Shown: in pieces, positions 11,478 through 23,878 of the stretch
Position numbering within the stretch: the stretch's first letter is position 1
Layout: each line of letters begins with the position of its first letter
DNA from: Campanula takesimana
Taxonomy: Eukaryota > Streptophyta > Magnoliopsida > Asterales > Campanulaceae
DNA: 64,000 bases
Assembly (NCBI GenBank): GCA_026119855.1
Contig: JAOWBW010000355.1
Coordinates: 770,570-834,569, forward strand
Direction of reading: 5' to 3'
Made by a program: the position numbers and the translations under genes
Notes under the pieces: model-generated
Databases searched by the model: none
The model's input: the letters and a program-made list of their open reading frames with translations, nothing else
Told to the model about the DNA's origin: nothing

Positions 11478-11812
11478 TTCACATTACCTTCTCGGTTGAG
11501 ATATTTTTATTTATTTTTTTGAATCTTGTTTTTTAATGACTGCTTTATATATCAGGATTGGTGTTTCCTTGAAAGAGGAACTGGTTATAAATTTTTGTTT
11601 GAGATATTTGTAGAATGAACTGAATGGCTGATTCTGATATCTCAGAAAAATATTTTGGATAAGTTTGTTGTAGCTAGTGTTGAGTTTGGGTGGTTACCCT
11701 ATTTTGGGTTGCTTTTCTCTTTGTATGTTGTCGAGTTTACTTGCTTGTTTTTTGAAGTGGCAATCTTGGTTTTGATCAAAATCTAGTGGAGTAATATATG
11801 TATATGCACACA
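11478..11812. other. 3' flank of the pseudogene, no further gene
   Basis: T-rich DNA fitting a 3' UTR and downstream spacer. It ends GTATATGCACACACATAC, the pre-insertion target of copia element A; CATAC at 11813-11817 is the left target-site duplication. Confidence 0.5.
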
Positions 11813-11817
11813 CATAC

Positions 11818-12049
11818 TAAAAGCAATTATAGAGAAAAGTATTTGAGTTTTCATATATACAAATGAACTAAGGATTACAATTTATAGAAGAAGAAAGTAA
11901 TTCAAAAATACTATCTATCCTAACTAAGTGAAGATGTGATAATTACAGAATGAGTTTGAAATATTTACAAAGCATGATTTAAGGGATGTTGAGATATGAT
12001 AGGGGGAGGATCACGAGAATCTTCTGGAGGATCTTTAGGATCCTTAATA
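11818..12049 (-). repeat. 3' LTR of element A
   Basis: It matches 47211-47442 with about five substitutions. Read on the minus strand it begins TATTAAGGATCC and ends TTGCTTTTA, so its termini are TA...TA rather than TG...CA. The G-rich stretch CTTGCGGGGGCG just before it on the minus strand is the likely polypurine tract. Confidence 0.88.
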
Positions 12050-12772
12050 CGCCCCCGCAAGATGGACGAACCAAACATGAGGCCAGTCTTGGACATCAGA
12101 GAAGTGAACCGCGCACGAGGGAGCGGTTTAGTAAGTGCATCAGCAAGTTGATCATCTCTTGAGATGTGTTGGACACGAAGTGATCCAAGCTGAACTTGTT
12201 CCCGAACAAAGTGAAAGGAGAGAGAAACGTGTTTCATGCGGGAGTGAAAAACCGGGTTGGCGGAGTAATGAGTTGCGCCAAGATTGTCACAGTAGATGGC
12301 AAGAGGCTGAGGGAGTCTGATACTGAGTTCGGAGAGAAGGTTCCGAATCCAAAGGATTTCAGCCGTAATGTCGGCAACTACACAAAATTCTGCCTCGGTG
12401 GAGGAGCGGGCTAGAGTTCTTTGTTTCTTAGAGGACCAAGCAATGGGGTTTCGACCAAGGTAAACAATGAAGCCAGAGGTGGAAACATAATCAGTTTTGT
12501 CTCCAGCCCAGTCAGCATCACAAAAGGCGTGAAGGGTGAATGGAGTGTCTCAAAAGAGAGGAAGGCCAAGATGAATGGTTCCATGAAGGTAACGAAGAAG
12601 ACGTTTTAGAGCAGTCCAGTGTAAGGAGGTGTGGTGCTGCATGTACTGTGCTAGTTTGTTAACAGAAAAGGATATATCGGGATGGGTAATAGAGAGATAT
12701 TGTAGACTTCCAACAATAGCTCGATATTCGGTATGGTTGAAGAGTGGGGAGTCAGTGTCGGAGATGAGAGAG
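12050..12772 (-). pseudogene. Element A RNase H and end of reverse transcriptase
   Basis: The minus strand encodes the copia RNase H domain: FCDADWAGDKTD, then SSKKQRTLARSSTEAEF, IYCDNLGATHYSANPVFHSR and QLADALTKPLPRARF, which include the usual acidic residues. One in-frame TGA lies shortly before FCDADWAG. The open frame continues into the LTR. Element B lies immediately upstream on this strand, separating this piece from the RT piece at 21049-21827. Confidence 0.85.
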
Positions 12773-12777
12773 GGGTA

Positions 12778-14310
12778 TGTTGGAGATTATGCCCTAGGCC
12801 CTTGAGAAAGGCCTTACGTTACATCATGTTCTCGTTTGTTATGGAGATAACAACATGGACTATTATATGTTTTACATGTTTATTATAATAATCCTCGTCC
12901 CTAGTACTTATGAAGGACTAGTATAAGTTTAATTGATGATCATGTGTATGTGATACAAATTAAGCTTATGGGTACTTGTTGGAGAACAAGTACTGGACTT
13001 GACCCACCTATGAGATTTATGTCATGGTCAAATGTCAAAATTAAATCTCATAATAGTCATATCATTTGATATCCTTAGACCTGAGATTATCATGGTCTTC
13101 CACATGATGAACATTATGTTTGACGTACTCAAATGCTACCCCTAACCGGGTGGTTATAAAGGCTATGATTCGCATAATCGGATTCTTTTAGGGAAGAATG
13201 ATAAGTTAAGATGAAATTTGTCCCTCCTCAAGGGAGATATCTGCTTAGGCCACTTGTAGAGTGAGATTGATGAAATGCGTGGCCGCGCTCAAATGAATTG
13301 ATTTGATCAATGTCGTTTGCTCATAATCAATCTACTCAAGATCTAGAAAGCATTGAACAATATAAGTTGACGTGGACCATGACTTATGTTCAATATGATA
13401 TTGTGTGACAAAAGGATTATAATATGTTCTATGAAGATAACGAACTTCGTTAAGTTATATTAATTGGGTAGTCATGATGGCTTGCTAGAGTCCGATCATG
13501 ACTTATGGGTTTGACCTTGGTTTGACTCATTGGCAACTTAATATAATCCTATGGGGTCACACACAAAAGAACGAATCAAACAAAAAGGCTAAAATTGGAA
13601 TTGCGTAAAAGAGCGTAAAATCGAATTTAAGGAAAAAACATGAATCTGGCTCCAGGAGGGTTGGTCCGGGCGGACCTATATGGTGACCCGGGCAGATCTT
13701 TTGATTGGTCCAGGCGGACCCATTTGGTGCCCTGGGCGGACCACCCCTCCAGAAAGTCTGTTTTTTTCTGATTCGGATTTTGACGGGATTTGGACTAAAT
13801 TTCCTAAATGGTTTAGGATTTTTGAGTTTAAATACACATCTCTTTACAAGGTATTAACTTAATCAGAATATATCATTATTGGTAGTCTCCATGTGTTTTA
13901 GAAACATATTATTGAGTTTAGATTATGAATCAAAAAGCTCAAGAACACCAATTATTTCATATAGCCTTTGAAGATTAGAAAAACGTGTTTTCTAATGGGT
14001 CTAGCAATCCATATCTAGAATCGTTCTAGATATTCGTTCGCGTGTGGATACACATAGAGGATGTTTGTTTTAACATCTCAAGTTCATGTTCCTGTGATTC
14101 TGATCCGAAGAACTTGAAGAACGAGGAGATCAAATCTTAAAGCTTGAAGACTTGAAGATTTGGAGATCCGAAAATTTAAACGCGCAACCACGGTTAGTAT
14201 TCTAAATTCATCTTGCTATTAATTTAATCATCGTGAATGGATCTTGGGGCTTAGGGTTTGTTGATTGTTATCGCTTTCTTCCGCTGCGCATGTTGCCTCA
14301 AAACTCAATA
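12778..14310 (+). repeat. 5' LTR of element B
   Basis: It starts TGTTGGAGATTATGCCC and ends CCTCAAAACTCAATA, the last bases changed from the AACA seen in the 3' LTR. A cluster of GC-rich near-palindromes such as GGTCCGGGCGGACC lies at 13661-13742, shortly before a TATA-like TTTAAATACAC. Confidence 0.88.
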
Positions 14311-14311
14311 G

Positions 14312-14323
14312 TGGTATCAGAGC
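14312..14323 (+). promoter_or_regulatory. Primer binding site of element B
   Basis: TGGTATCAGAGC is complementary to the 3' end of initiator methionine tRNA, the usual primer of plant copia elements. It starts one base after the LTR. Confidence 0.85.
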
Positions 14324-17300
14324 CCCGTTCATGTATGATTATTTTAATAATATCATGTTGATAATATAATTGGATTATATGTGTTAACATGCTATTTGAA
14401 TTTAGATTCATGATGTTCATGTAGTTTATGCGTTTTATGTGGTTTATTGTTTTTGTAACATTAATCGCACTATTAATCGCAATAAAAATTATGGTGGATT
14501 TAAAATTGTTTGGGTTATCAATTTCTGATTGGATCAAAGTTTTGATAATATAGAGATTCAAGAATAAATGGTTTATTCAAGGTTTTGATGATCATGATGA
14601 TTGGATCATCAAGAACATCAAATCCTAAATTGATTCGGGGAAAAACAATTTGAGACAAATTTTGAATTTGCAGGGTCCGACCGGACCTATCCCTTGACCC
14701 GGCCGGACCATCTGGTCTAGAGCGGGCGTAGGGGTTGGTGTGGATCTTAAGGTTTGACTCTCCTATTTGTTTTAGTCTTGTGATTCTGCGATTGGATCAA
14801 GTTTTGGATGGCTAGCCTACGTTCTCGAGACTGTGTTTCCCAAAATTGATCGCAACCAAAGATTCAAAGATAAAACGAAGTTAGAATTATGAAGAGATCA
14901 TAATTGCTAAAATTGAGAAACAAAGTTCTTGATTCAAGTTTGGAAGATTCATGTGGAATTGTGAATGCAATTGGCCTACGTTCATCGAGACCATCTATTG
15001 CTTAGTTTTGGCCATATGGACTACTTTCTTGGTTTCTTGAATTAGTGCGGAATTGTGGTTGCCTATGGCTTAGTTCGGCCGCACTTCTTGTTGTCTTGAT
15101 TTGGAGATGATAACCAAAGTTCAAAGAGTCTCGTCCTCATAATTATAGAGAAACTAATGACACATAAATATCATGCTTAAATTAATGGAGATTAATTTAA
15201 TGACTAATCTTGATGCTTTACATGTTATGTGTTCATTGACATGTTGTATGCTATATGAGATGAACTTTCTTGAAAATTTAAGTCATGTGCCGATCCACTA
15301 TTAAAACACATGTAAGTACACCGGGTATTTTTATGCGGCTCTAACCATCGTGAGGCGCATTAATTATATCAGTGTATGAGCATGATGAGTGAAAGAGTGG
15401 TTCATATGCGTTTAACGTGGTTTGACTTAATTAGGCCATCGTAAGAGTTATGGGCCTAAGACACAAGATGAGATTAAAACATGTTTGACATTGGATGTCT
15501 ACAAAAATCTCATAAATGATCTAAGAGTCACATATGATGTGATTGATAAGGAGTTATCTACCTAAATAGCTTAGTCTTATGCATCTTGCCCTCGCGGACG
15601 TAAGAACAAGTGAAATATGGATCTTATCCCACTTAAAATTATATTATACATTGGATGTATGTGAAGGTTATAATTTTGTGGGAGTATTTATGAAATAAAA
15701 ATATTTATCTCTTAAATAATTGGTATGAAATATAGGTGTATGTTTATTTGCATATTTGTGTAGAATATTATCTTAAACTTTAATTATGTTTGTTACTGCT
15801 ATATGTTCTTGAAAGGACAAAATTAAAGTGAGAATGGTATAAATTTCTTTGATTAGATAATGAGCTTAAGAATTGTTCTAAAGTAAGAATAGAAATTATA
15901 CATTCTTAATAATCTTAAGTAACCTAAGTTATAATATTAATTTGATTAATATGTTCCGTAGGATCATCAAAATTTAATTTGATTAACTTGTTGATGATCT
16001 TAGATTCATGAGTAAATTGTTTATTCTTGGTTTTGATGATCATGATGATTGGATCACCATGAACACCAAATCCTAATTGAATCAAAGAAAGCAATTCTAA
16101 GATAAATTTTGGGAATTTAAAATCTACCGCTTTTATGATAAATATTTTGAGTTGAATTTAATTGTCAGATGGCTGGTTTTAGAAACCGTGTTTCCTGAAA
16201 TTAAATGTCAAGTTCAAAATTAATCTGGGATTGAATATAGTTTCAGATGGCTGGTTTTCGAAACCGTGTTTCCTGAAAAGTGATGTCAATTCAGAATTCA
16301 GAAAAGACTAAAATCAGAATCCTGAATTGTTCTTGATTGCTGAAATCAGTTAAATTGATGAGACGTGTTCGTACTCTCAATATCTGAACTATCATACGAA
16401 AGATGATGATCTAAGTCGAAAATTTGATTTTTGACTTCATGAATTTCTGAAAGAAAAGAGGATTAAAAGATAAAGGTCAGACAAGTGTTGTCAAACCTAG
16501 AGGAAATAATTGTGGCTAAAATTATAACTCTAAATAATGAAAATTTGTAATATGGCAATTGGATTGACCATTTAAAATTGAAATCAAAATACTGGATGAT
16601 CAAAGAAAGCGAATGGTAGTGAGACTACCACTTCGGATGTTTTATGTTATAAAGTTAATCTTTCTACTTTTAATTATTGGGTATTGGATACTGGATGTAG
16701 ATCCCATATTTGTATAAATGTGCAACAATTAGTAAATAGAAAGACTACTTATGAGAGGTAAAGTTAATCTACGAATGGTAATAATGCAAGAGTTGCAACA
16801 TTGTTCGTAGAACACTTACGAAGTGGCTTTACTTATTAAGTAAAATATATTGTTTTGTTATAAGATAATGAATGATATTTATTTCTTATTTGGAATAAGA
16901 ATGAGTGTTTTATTTATTATGATTTGCTTTATCGTACTGTTAAATCATATAAATAAATCTTATATCCTAAATCTTGTAGAACAAAATAATAAATAAGGCT
17001 ATAACATAAATAATTAAATTCTTAAGGCATCATTGTTTTGATCAAATAAATGAGAAACGCATATCTAAAATTCCATGGGACGGAGTTTTAAAGTCACATG
17101 ATTTTGAATCATGTGATATATGCAAATCTTATTTACTTGGACCAAGACATCTTTTACTAGGAGTAGTAAAAGGCTAATATCTTATTAGACCTAATACATG
17201 TCGATGTATATAGTTCATTAAGTAAGCAATGCTAAAAGGATTTTGGTACAACTTGGCAAAAGTATTCAAAGATTCCGATTCGATCGAGATGATGAATAAT

Positions 17301-19508
17301 TGAACCAAGAATTTGACAATTATCTTTAAAGTTGAGAAATTATTTCACAATGAACTCCACAAAGAACACCATTTTGGAATGATGTGTCTACGTGGAGGTA
17401 TGGAACCTTATTGATATAATTCATTAGATGATAAAGTCAAATTGATCTTCCATTATTTATTTTGGGGTTATATATTGTAAACCGCTATAATTGCACTAAT
17501 TGAGTTCCATCAAAATAGGTTCAAAGGTACCATATGTGATATGGAATGAAAGAAAACTCGGTTTGTCTTTCATGAAGATTTAAGAAAGTAAGACTTTTAC
17601 GAAAAGACTTGTTTGGAACAAGCTCACACTTAAATCTAATAAATGTTTTTTTTATGGGATATCCTAAGGAAACTTGAGGATATTATTTTACTCATAAGAA
17701 ACAAATTGTTTGTTACTTATAATGGTATTTTTCTAAATAAATTGTTTATCTCTAAAAGAACCAGTGGGAGTAAAATATATCTCGAATGGTTCGAGACCTA
17801 GAAAATTACATTGAACCTTTGATGGAAATTGAACAAAGATTCACAAGGAGTTGTGAAAATTTATTCAAGATACACAAGTTACTTCCATATGTGATAGAAT
17901 ACAATCTATAACAAGAAATATTGGATTTCTCATAATAGAAAGTATTGAGGTAAAGTTCATTTAGAATGACATATTTACCACATATCAAAATGCGAAGTCC
18001 GCTCCATATTTAGATTAATGTCTTGGAGTCATAAAATCTAAAAGGCAATCCATGTAGTATAATCAAGTTTGGAACTTGATCATTCTAACCTAAGGTATAA
18101 AAACCAAATGATGGAATTGAGTTTTCTTGGAGAAAACTTACATGGGAAGCAAGGAACATACTAATTAAGCAAGACTAAATATGAAAAGGTTGACTCATAT
18201 TTTGACTATGATAAAACTTTCTCACTCGTGGTCATGCTTTAAGCTATTAGAATTCTCATTGTCATATCTTCATATTTGGAATATGAAATTTGACAGATGG
18301 ATATCAAAACAGCGTTCCTCAACGGGAACTCACATAAGGATGTATTGGATACAACCTAAAGGTTTTGATAGTCTATAAATTCTAATAAAGTATATAAGTT
18401 GAGGAAATCCATGGGATGGATTGAAGCAAGCTTCTTGGAGTTGAAACAATCATTTTGATGAAGTGTTCAAATCGTTTAAAATTCATCAAAGATGAAACTT
18501 GTGTTTGCTAAGAAATTAGTGGGAGCATAGTCTAATTCCTAGTCTTGTATATGTGGTTGACATATAGTTCATTGGAAAGAGTTTCTTAATGAAGGACTTA
18601 GGAAGAGGCCGCCTATATCCTTGGAATTAATATCTATTGATATAAATCTAAGAAGTTGATTGGTTGGTTTATGTCAAATTACTTGAAGAGACAAAGTACT
18701 GAATTGTTCAGTATGCAAGATTCTTGGAGAAGAACTTGCAAGGTTGTCTGATGACAATGTTCTTGGCAAGACTTAGTCTTATTGGAAGACTAATGAGAAA
18801 GAATGCATGATTAGTATTCCATATGCTTCGGCAATTGGATCTATCATGTATGTCATATTATGTACTTAGACGGGATAACTCGTATACTTGAAGTATGATG
18901 AGAACAAACTAATCATATCCTAGTGAAAGTCACCAGATGATGGTCAAGAATATCCTTATGTACTTAAGAAGAACTAAGGATGCATTCTTGATGGTTGTTG
19001 ACATGGGAGATGATCTAGTAAATGGTTACATAGATGCATGCTTCCACATCGATAAGGGTAATTTAAATCGCAGTATAAACATATGTTTAAAGTAATTGCT
19101 ATTAGTTGGAATAGTTCCAAGCAAATACACTGTAAATTATTCTACGAATAAAATTGAGTATTTAGTTACAAGAGTTGTAACTAAGGGAGTTGATTTGAAT
19201 ACAGATGTTATTAGTAAAACTAGAAATAGTTTCTAGTAATACTAATCATGTGGACCTTTATTGTGAAATAATGGTTATTCCATAAGCTAAGGTGTCAAAG
19301 GCTCATCTATGATCCAAACACACACTCAGACGTTTCCATCTCTACGAGAAATCATTGACATGGGAGATGTCAAAATATGAAATATACCTTATGATGATAA
19401 TAAGGATAATCTTCCTACATAAAATTCTCCACATGTTGTTATGATGGTCATAAGCTAAGCTCAATTGTATTGGATACGCGTTGATTGGGCCTAGTGCAAG
19501 TGGGAGAA
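14324..19508 (+). pseudogene. Degenerate gag-pol interior of element B
   Basis: About 5.2 kb with no long open frame. Short copia landmarks survive: DTGCRSHIC at about 16687-16713 (protease region) and MDIKTAFLNGN at 18297-18329 (reverse transcriptase). Weaker RNase-H-like traces follow near 18840-19140. Many small indels and stops lie between them. At 14675-14720 the leader has another GGTCCGACCGGACC-type palindrome pair. The interior looks far more decayed than the LTRs. Confidence 0.65.
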
Positions 19509-21043
19509 TGTTTGAGATTATGCCCTAGGCCCTTGAGAAAGGCCTTACGTTACATCATGTTCTTATTTGTTAGGGAGATAACAACCCTGAACTATTATAT
19601 GTTTTACATGTTTATTATAATAATCCCCGTCCCTAGTACTTATGAAGGACTAGTATAAGTTTAATTGATGATCATGTGTATGTGATACAAATTAAGCTTA
19701 TGGGTACTTATTGGAGAACAAGTACTGGATTTGACCCACCTATGAGATTTATGTCATGGTCAAATGTCATAATTAAATCTCATAATAGTCATATCATTTT
19801 ATATCCTTAGACATGAGATTATCATGGTCTTCCACATGATGAACATTATGTTTGACGTACTCAAACGCTACCCCTAACCGGGTGGTTATAAAGGCTATGA
19901 TTGGCATAATCGGATTCTTGTAGGGAAGAATGATAAGTCAAAATGTAATTTGTCCCTCCTCAAGAGAGATATCTGCTTAGGCCACTCGTAGAGTGAGATT
20001 GATGAAATGCGTGGCCGCGCTCAAATGAATTGATTTGATCAATGTCGTTTGCTCATAATCAATCTACTCAAGATCGAGAAATCATTGAACAATATAAGTT
20101 GACGTGGACCATGACTTATGTTCAATATGATATTGTGTGACAAAAGGATTGTAATATGTTCTATGAGGATAACGAACTTCGTTAAGTTATATTAATTGGG
20201 CAGTCATGATGGCTTGCTAGAGTCCGCTCGTGACTTATGGTTTTGACCTTGGTTTGACTCATTGCCAACTTAATATAATCCTATGGGGTCACACAAAAAA
20301 AGAACGAATCAAAGAAAAAGGCTAAAATTGGAATTGCGTAAAAGAGCGTAAAATCGAATTTAAGGAAAAACATGAATCTGGCTCCAGGAGGGTTGGTCCG
20401 GGCGGACCTATATGGTGACCCGGGCGGATCTTTTGATTGGTCTGTGTGGATCCATTTGGTGCCCCGGGCGGACCACCCCTCCAGAAAGTCTGTTTTTTTC
20501 TGATTCAGATTTTGACGGGATTTAGACTAAATTTCCTAAATGGTTTAGGATTTTTGAGTTTAAATACACCTCTCTTTACAAGGTATTAACCTAATCAGAA
20601 TATATCATTATTGGTAGCCTCCATGTGTTTGAGAAATATATTCTTGAGTTTAGATTATGAATCAAAAAGCTCAAGAACACCAATTATTTCATATAGCCTT
20701 TGAAGATTAGAAAAACGTGTTTTCTAATGGGTCTAGCAATCCAGATCTAGAATCGTTCTAGATATTCGTTCGCGTGTGGATACACATAGAGGATGTTTGT
20801 TTTAACATCTCAAGTTCACGTTCCTGTGATTCTGATCCGAAGAACTTGAAGAACGAGGATATCAAATCTTAAAGCTTGAAGACTTGAAGATTTAGAGATC
20901 CGAAAATTTAAACGCGCAACCACGGTTAGTATTCTAAATTCATCTTGCTATTAATTTAATCATCATGAATGGATCTTGGGGCTTAGGTTTTTGTTGATTG
21001 TTATCGCTTTCTTTCGCTACGCATGTTTCCTCAAAACCCAACA
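19509..21043 (+). repeat. 3' LTR of element B
   Basis: It starts TGTTTGAGATTATGCCC and ends CCTCAAAACCCAACA. It matches the 5' LTR throughout, with more differences in the first 350 bp. The GC-rich palindrome cluster is kept at about 20397-20475. Confidence 0.88.
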
Positions 21044-21048
21044 TGGTA

Positions 21049-21827
21049 GGTAGCCATGGGGGTGGGAGTGGGTTTTGAGTTAAGCATATTATGACGATCT
21101 AGAAGATCATGGTTATATTTTGACTGAGAAAGAAGAAGTCCATGTTTGGTTGGGGTGACTTCAATACCCAGAAAATAGGAGAGTGGACCAAGATCTTTTA
21201 GTGAGAAACGAATGGCAAGACTATTGACAAAGGAGGAGAGCAAAGATGCGGACGGACCGGTGATGATAATGTCATCCACATAGACAAGCAAATATAGGGT
21301 ATGAGAATTTCGAGTATAGAAGAAGAGATATGGGTCGGCTAGGGAAGGTTTAAAGCCAAATGAGAGTTGGTAGGTTTTGAGCTCATTGTACCAGGCACGA
21401 GGAGCTTGTTTTAGACCATAGATGGCTTTGGAGAGACGACAAACATGTTGTGGAAAAGTGTTACTAATGAAGCCAGGGGGTTGGGACATGTATACAGTTT
21501 CATTTAATGTGCCTTGAAGGAAGGCATTGTTGAAATCAAGTTGGGGGATAGACCATCCTTGACTGATAGCAAGAGATAGAAGAAGGCAAACAGTTACGGG
21601 TTTGATAACAGGGCTGAAAGTGTCGGAGTAGTCAACCCCGGGTCTTTGGTGAAAACCTTTGGCAACAAGGCGGGATTTATACTTTTGGATGGTGTTGTCA
21701 GGGTTGTATTTGACAGGAAACACCCACTTGCAGCCAACTATATTTGAAGCTTCAGTGGGAGGAACAAGGGTCCAAGTGTTATTACGAGTCAGAGCATGGA
21801 ACTCGTCTAGTATGGCTTTGTGCCAGT
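21049..21827 (-). pseudogene. Element A reverse transcriptase
   Basis: The minus strand is open for a copia RT: NNTWTLVPPTEASNIVGCKW, KSRLVAKGFHQRPGVDY, QLDFNNAFLQGTLNETVYM, the fixed phrase AIYGLKQAPRAWYNEL, and the active-site YVDD at 21271-21282. This domain is intact, but both ends are cut by later insertions (B on the C-terminal side, C on the N-terminal side). The first residues of the open frame come from the LTR of C and the last few from the LTR of B. Confidence 0.9.
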
Positions 21828-21832
21828 AAGGG

Positions 21833-23444
21833 TGTTGGTCCCAAAGACACAACAAGGGTATGAAAAGAGGCTAGAGGGGGGGGGGTGAATAGCCTATTAA
21901 AATTTCAACCCTTTTTCAAATTCAACCAAGTGCTTACTCTTAAATATGCGGTCAAGTTAAAACCACACGGTCAAGGGGTAATATGCACAGCGGAAGTTTT
22001 CGTTAGAAATGGGAAAGGTTGGTTTTGACTAAAATCTCTAAGTAGGAATACCAGCACTCACGGTCAACCAGGTTGCGGTCGAGTGAGTCCGGTCGAGGGT
22101 GAAGTGCGGTCAAGAGATTGCGGTCAAGAGGTTAAGATTGAAAGTTGTTGTCTTGGAAGTTTTGGCAAAAGATAAGTTAGTCAGATTTTAACTTAGGCAA
22201 TGTGGAGAACAAACAAACGCAATTCTCAGCAAGTTATTAAATCTGAAAGATCAAAACACTAAACGACAAACAAAGTTAATATGAACAATGAAGAACAAGA
22301 TGAACAATACTTGAAAGTAAATTTGCAGAAAGGTAAAACGACACAAGTATTTGGAAAGGTTCGATCTATTAAAAAGATCTACGTCCTTTACCAAGATGGT
22401 CAGTCTTGGATTTTGAATGGAGGTATATATTGATTCTTGAGTGTACAGATTACAGAGATGAAGTATTGAATCAACACCTACTTTCTATGAAGAACAAATC
22501 CTAGACTTAGACCAGTGTATCCCTTTTGATTCAATCTAAGTGATTGATCAATTGGGGTGAGTGTGTGTAAGAATCTGAAGCTCTTTGACATCTATATGAT
22601 TTAGAGCCTAAAGAATCTTATGTGTTACTAGGCTTGAGATGACTTGAATGTTGCTGGAGATCTTTGAAGGTTTGAAGGTGAGTTCTTTGAAGATTCAAAG
22701 GATTCTGGAAATCTTGAGTATGATCTTCAATCACCAAGTATTTCAACAGCAATTTCTCTCTTAGAATCTCAGCTTCTTTTAATGAAGAACTTAAGGGCTA
22801 TTTATAGCCTTGAATGAGAAAATAGCTGTTGGATTTACTTGGGCTCCAAGTTGAAGGACAATGAGCTGTTGAATTCTGATAGGTGCTCAATCTGAGTTTT
22901 GTCCTTTTTGCAGATAAGAGGTGGTCCCACTTAGATGAATTTCAAATTTGAATTACTTGGGATCCAAGTTCTGCAACGTTCTAAACTAACCATAGTTTGA
23001 TACAAGTGACCATGGTTAAGTTTGAACATACTTGGGTTCTTGAACTTCTGCTCATCTGCGGTCAAGACTTGTGGTTGAAGCTCTTGCGGTCAATATGCCT
23101 AAGGGCATCTGCGGTCGAGGGGTCAAATGTGACCTGTCAAGATATGCCACAAAGCTTCACGGTCACTGACTTCCGGTCATGATTCACGGTCAAGTGGTCT
23201 TCCACGGTCAGGTGGTCTTCCACGGTCAAGTGAATTCACGGTTGAGGTCTTGACCACTAAAATTCCAGACTTAGAAAATTTTCAGCCTATCAATCTAAAG
23301 CCTATACTATCAAAGTGGACTATTCTAAGAAATGAAGTTAACACTTTTTACAATATATCCTAAAGTCCACAAGAGATAAAAATTAGGTTATGGGATCAAT
23401 CAAATCTAGGTAATAGGAGTGGTTTATAATAAGCATCCCCAACA
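21833..23444 (-). repeat. 3' LTR of element C with CGGTC motif clusters
   Basis: It is nearly identical to 33364-34976. It includes a run of 10 G near 21876 (11 in the other LTR). About 15 copies of a CGGTC(A/G)A motif fall in two clusters, about 21948-22130 and 23059-23245. Confidence 0.9.
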
Positions 23445-23458
23445 ATCTCCCCCTATTT
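23445..23458 (-). promoter_or_regulatory. Polypurine tract of element C
   Basis: On the minus strand AAATAGGGGGAGAT lies directly before the 3' LTR. This is the expected plus-strand primer site for reverse transcription. Confidence 0.75.
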
Positions 23459-23878
23459 GATTGAGACCATTACCTACTATAACAAAGGCTAATTCATTGT
23501 ACTTGGTAATATCATGTTTTCAAGAAAATAATATTTTATTAATTTCATGCCCCAAGTCAATGCACACTCTAAGTCAGTGTCATAGATTTCTATCAGCCTA
23601 AAAAGATAAAAAGATACTAATCCTAGCAAGATAGACATATAAGGCTTGAATGCATTTTTAGAGAAAATAACAGTAAGTATGGAAATGCATCAAACAAACA
23701 TTCAAAAGGCACTCCACAAAAATATAGCCATTAAAGTGAGGGGAGTGCGGACAAAAGAGAGATTAAAGTTTTTACAGACCCAAATAAAAACAGACATAAA
23801 AGTAAATTGTTTTGGGACAAACACAAATCAATAACAAAGTTTCAAATGACCACATACGGTCATATTCAAATGGTGGGA

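Larger units (their letters stand above)
12778..21043 (+). mobile_element. Copia retrotransposon B inserted in element A
   Basis: It has long LTRs (12778-14310 and 19509-21043), TGTT...AACA ends, a tRNA-iMet primer binding site at 14312-14323 and a purine-rich AAGTGGGAGAA before the 3' LTR. Flanking 5-mers are GGGTA (12773-12777) and TGGTA (21044-21048), a target duplication with one mismatch. Removing it brings element A's RT and RNase H frames together. The LTRs are about 96-97% identical by eye, yet no open frame above about 65 codons survives inside. Confidence 0.85.
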
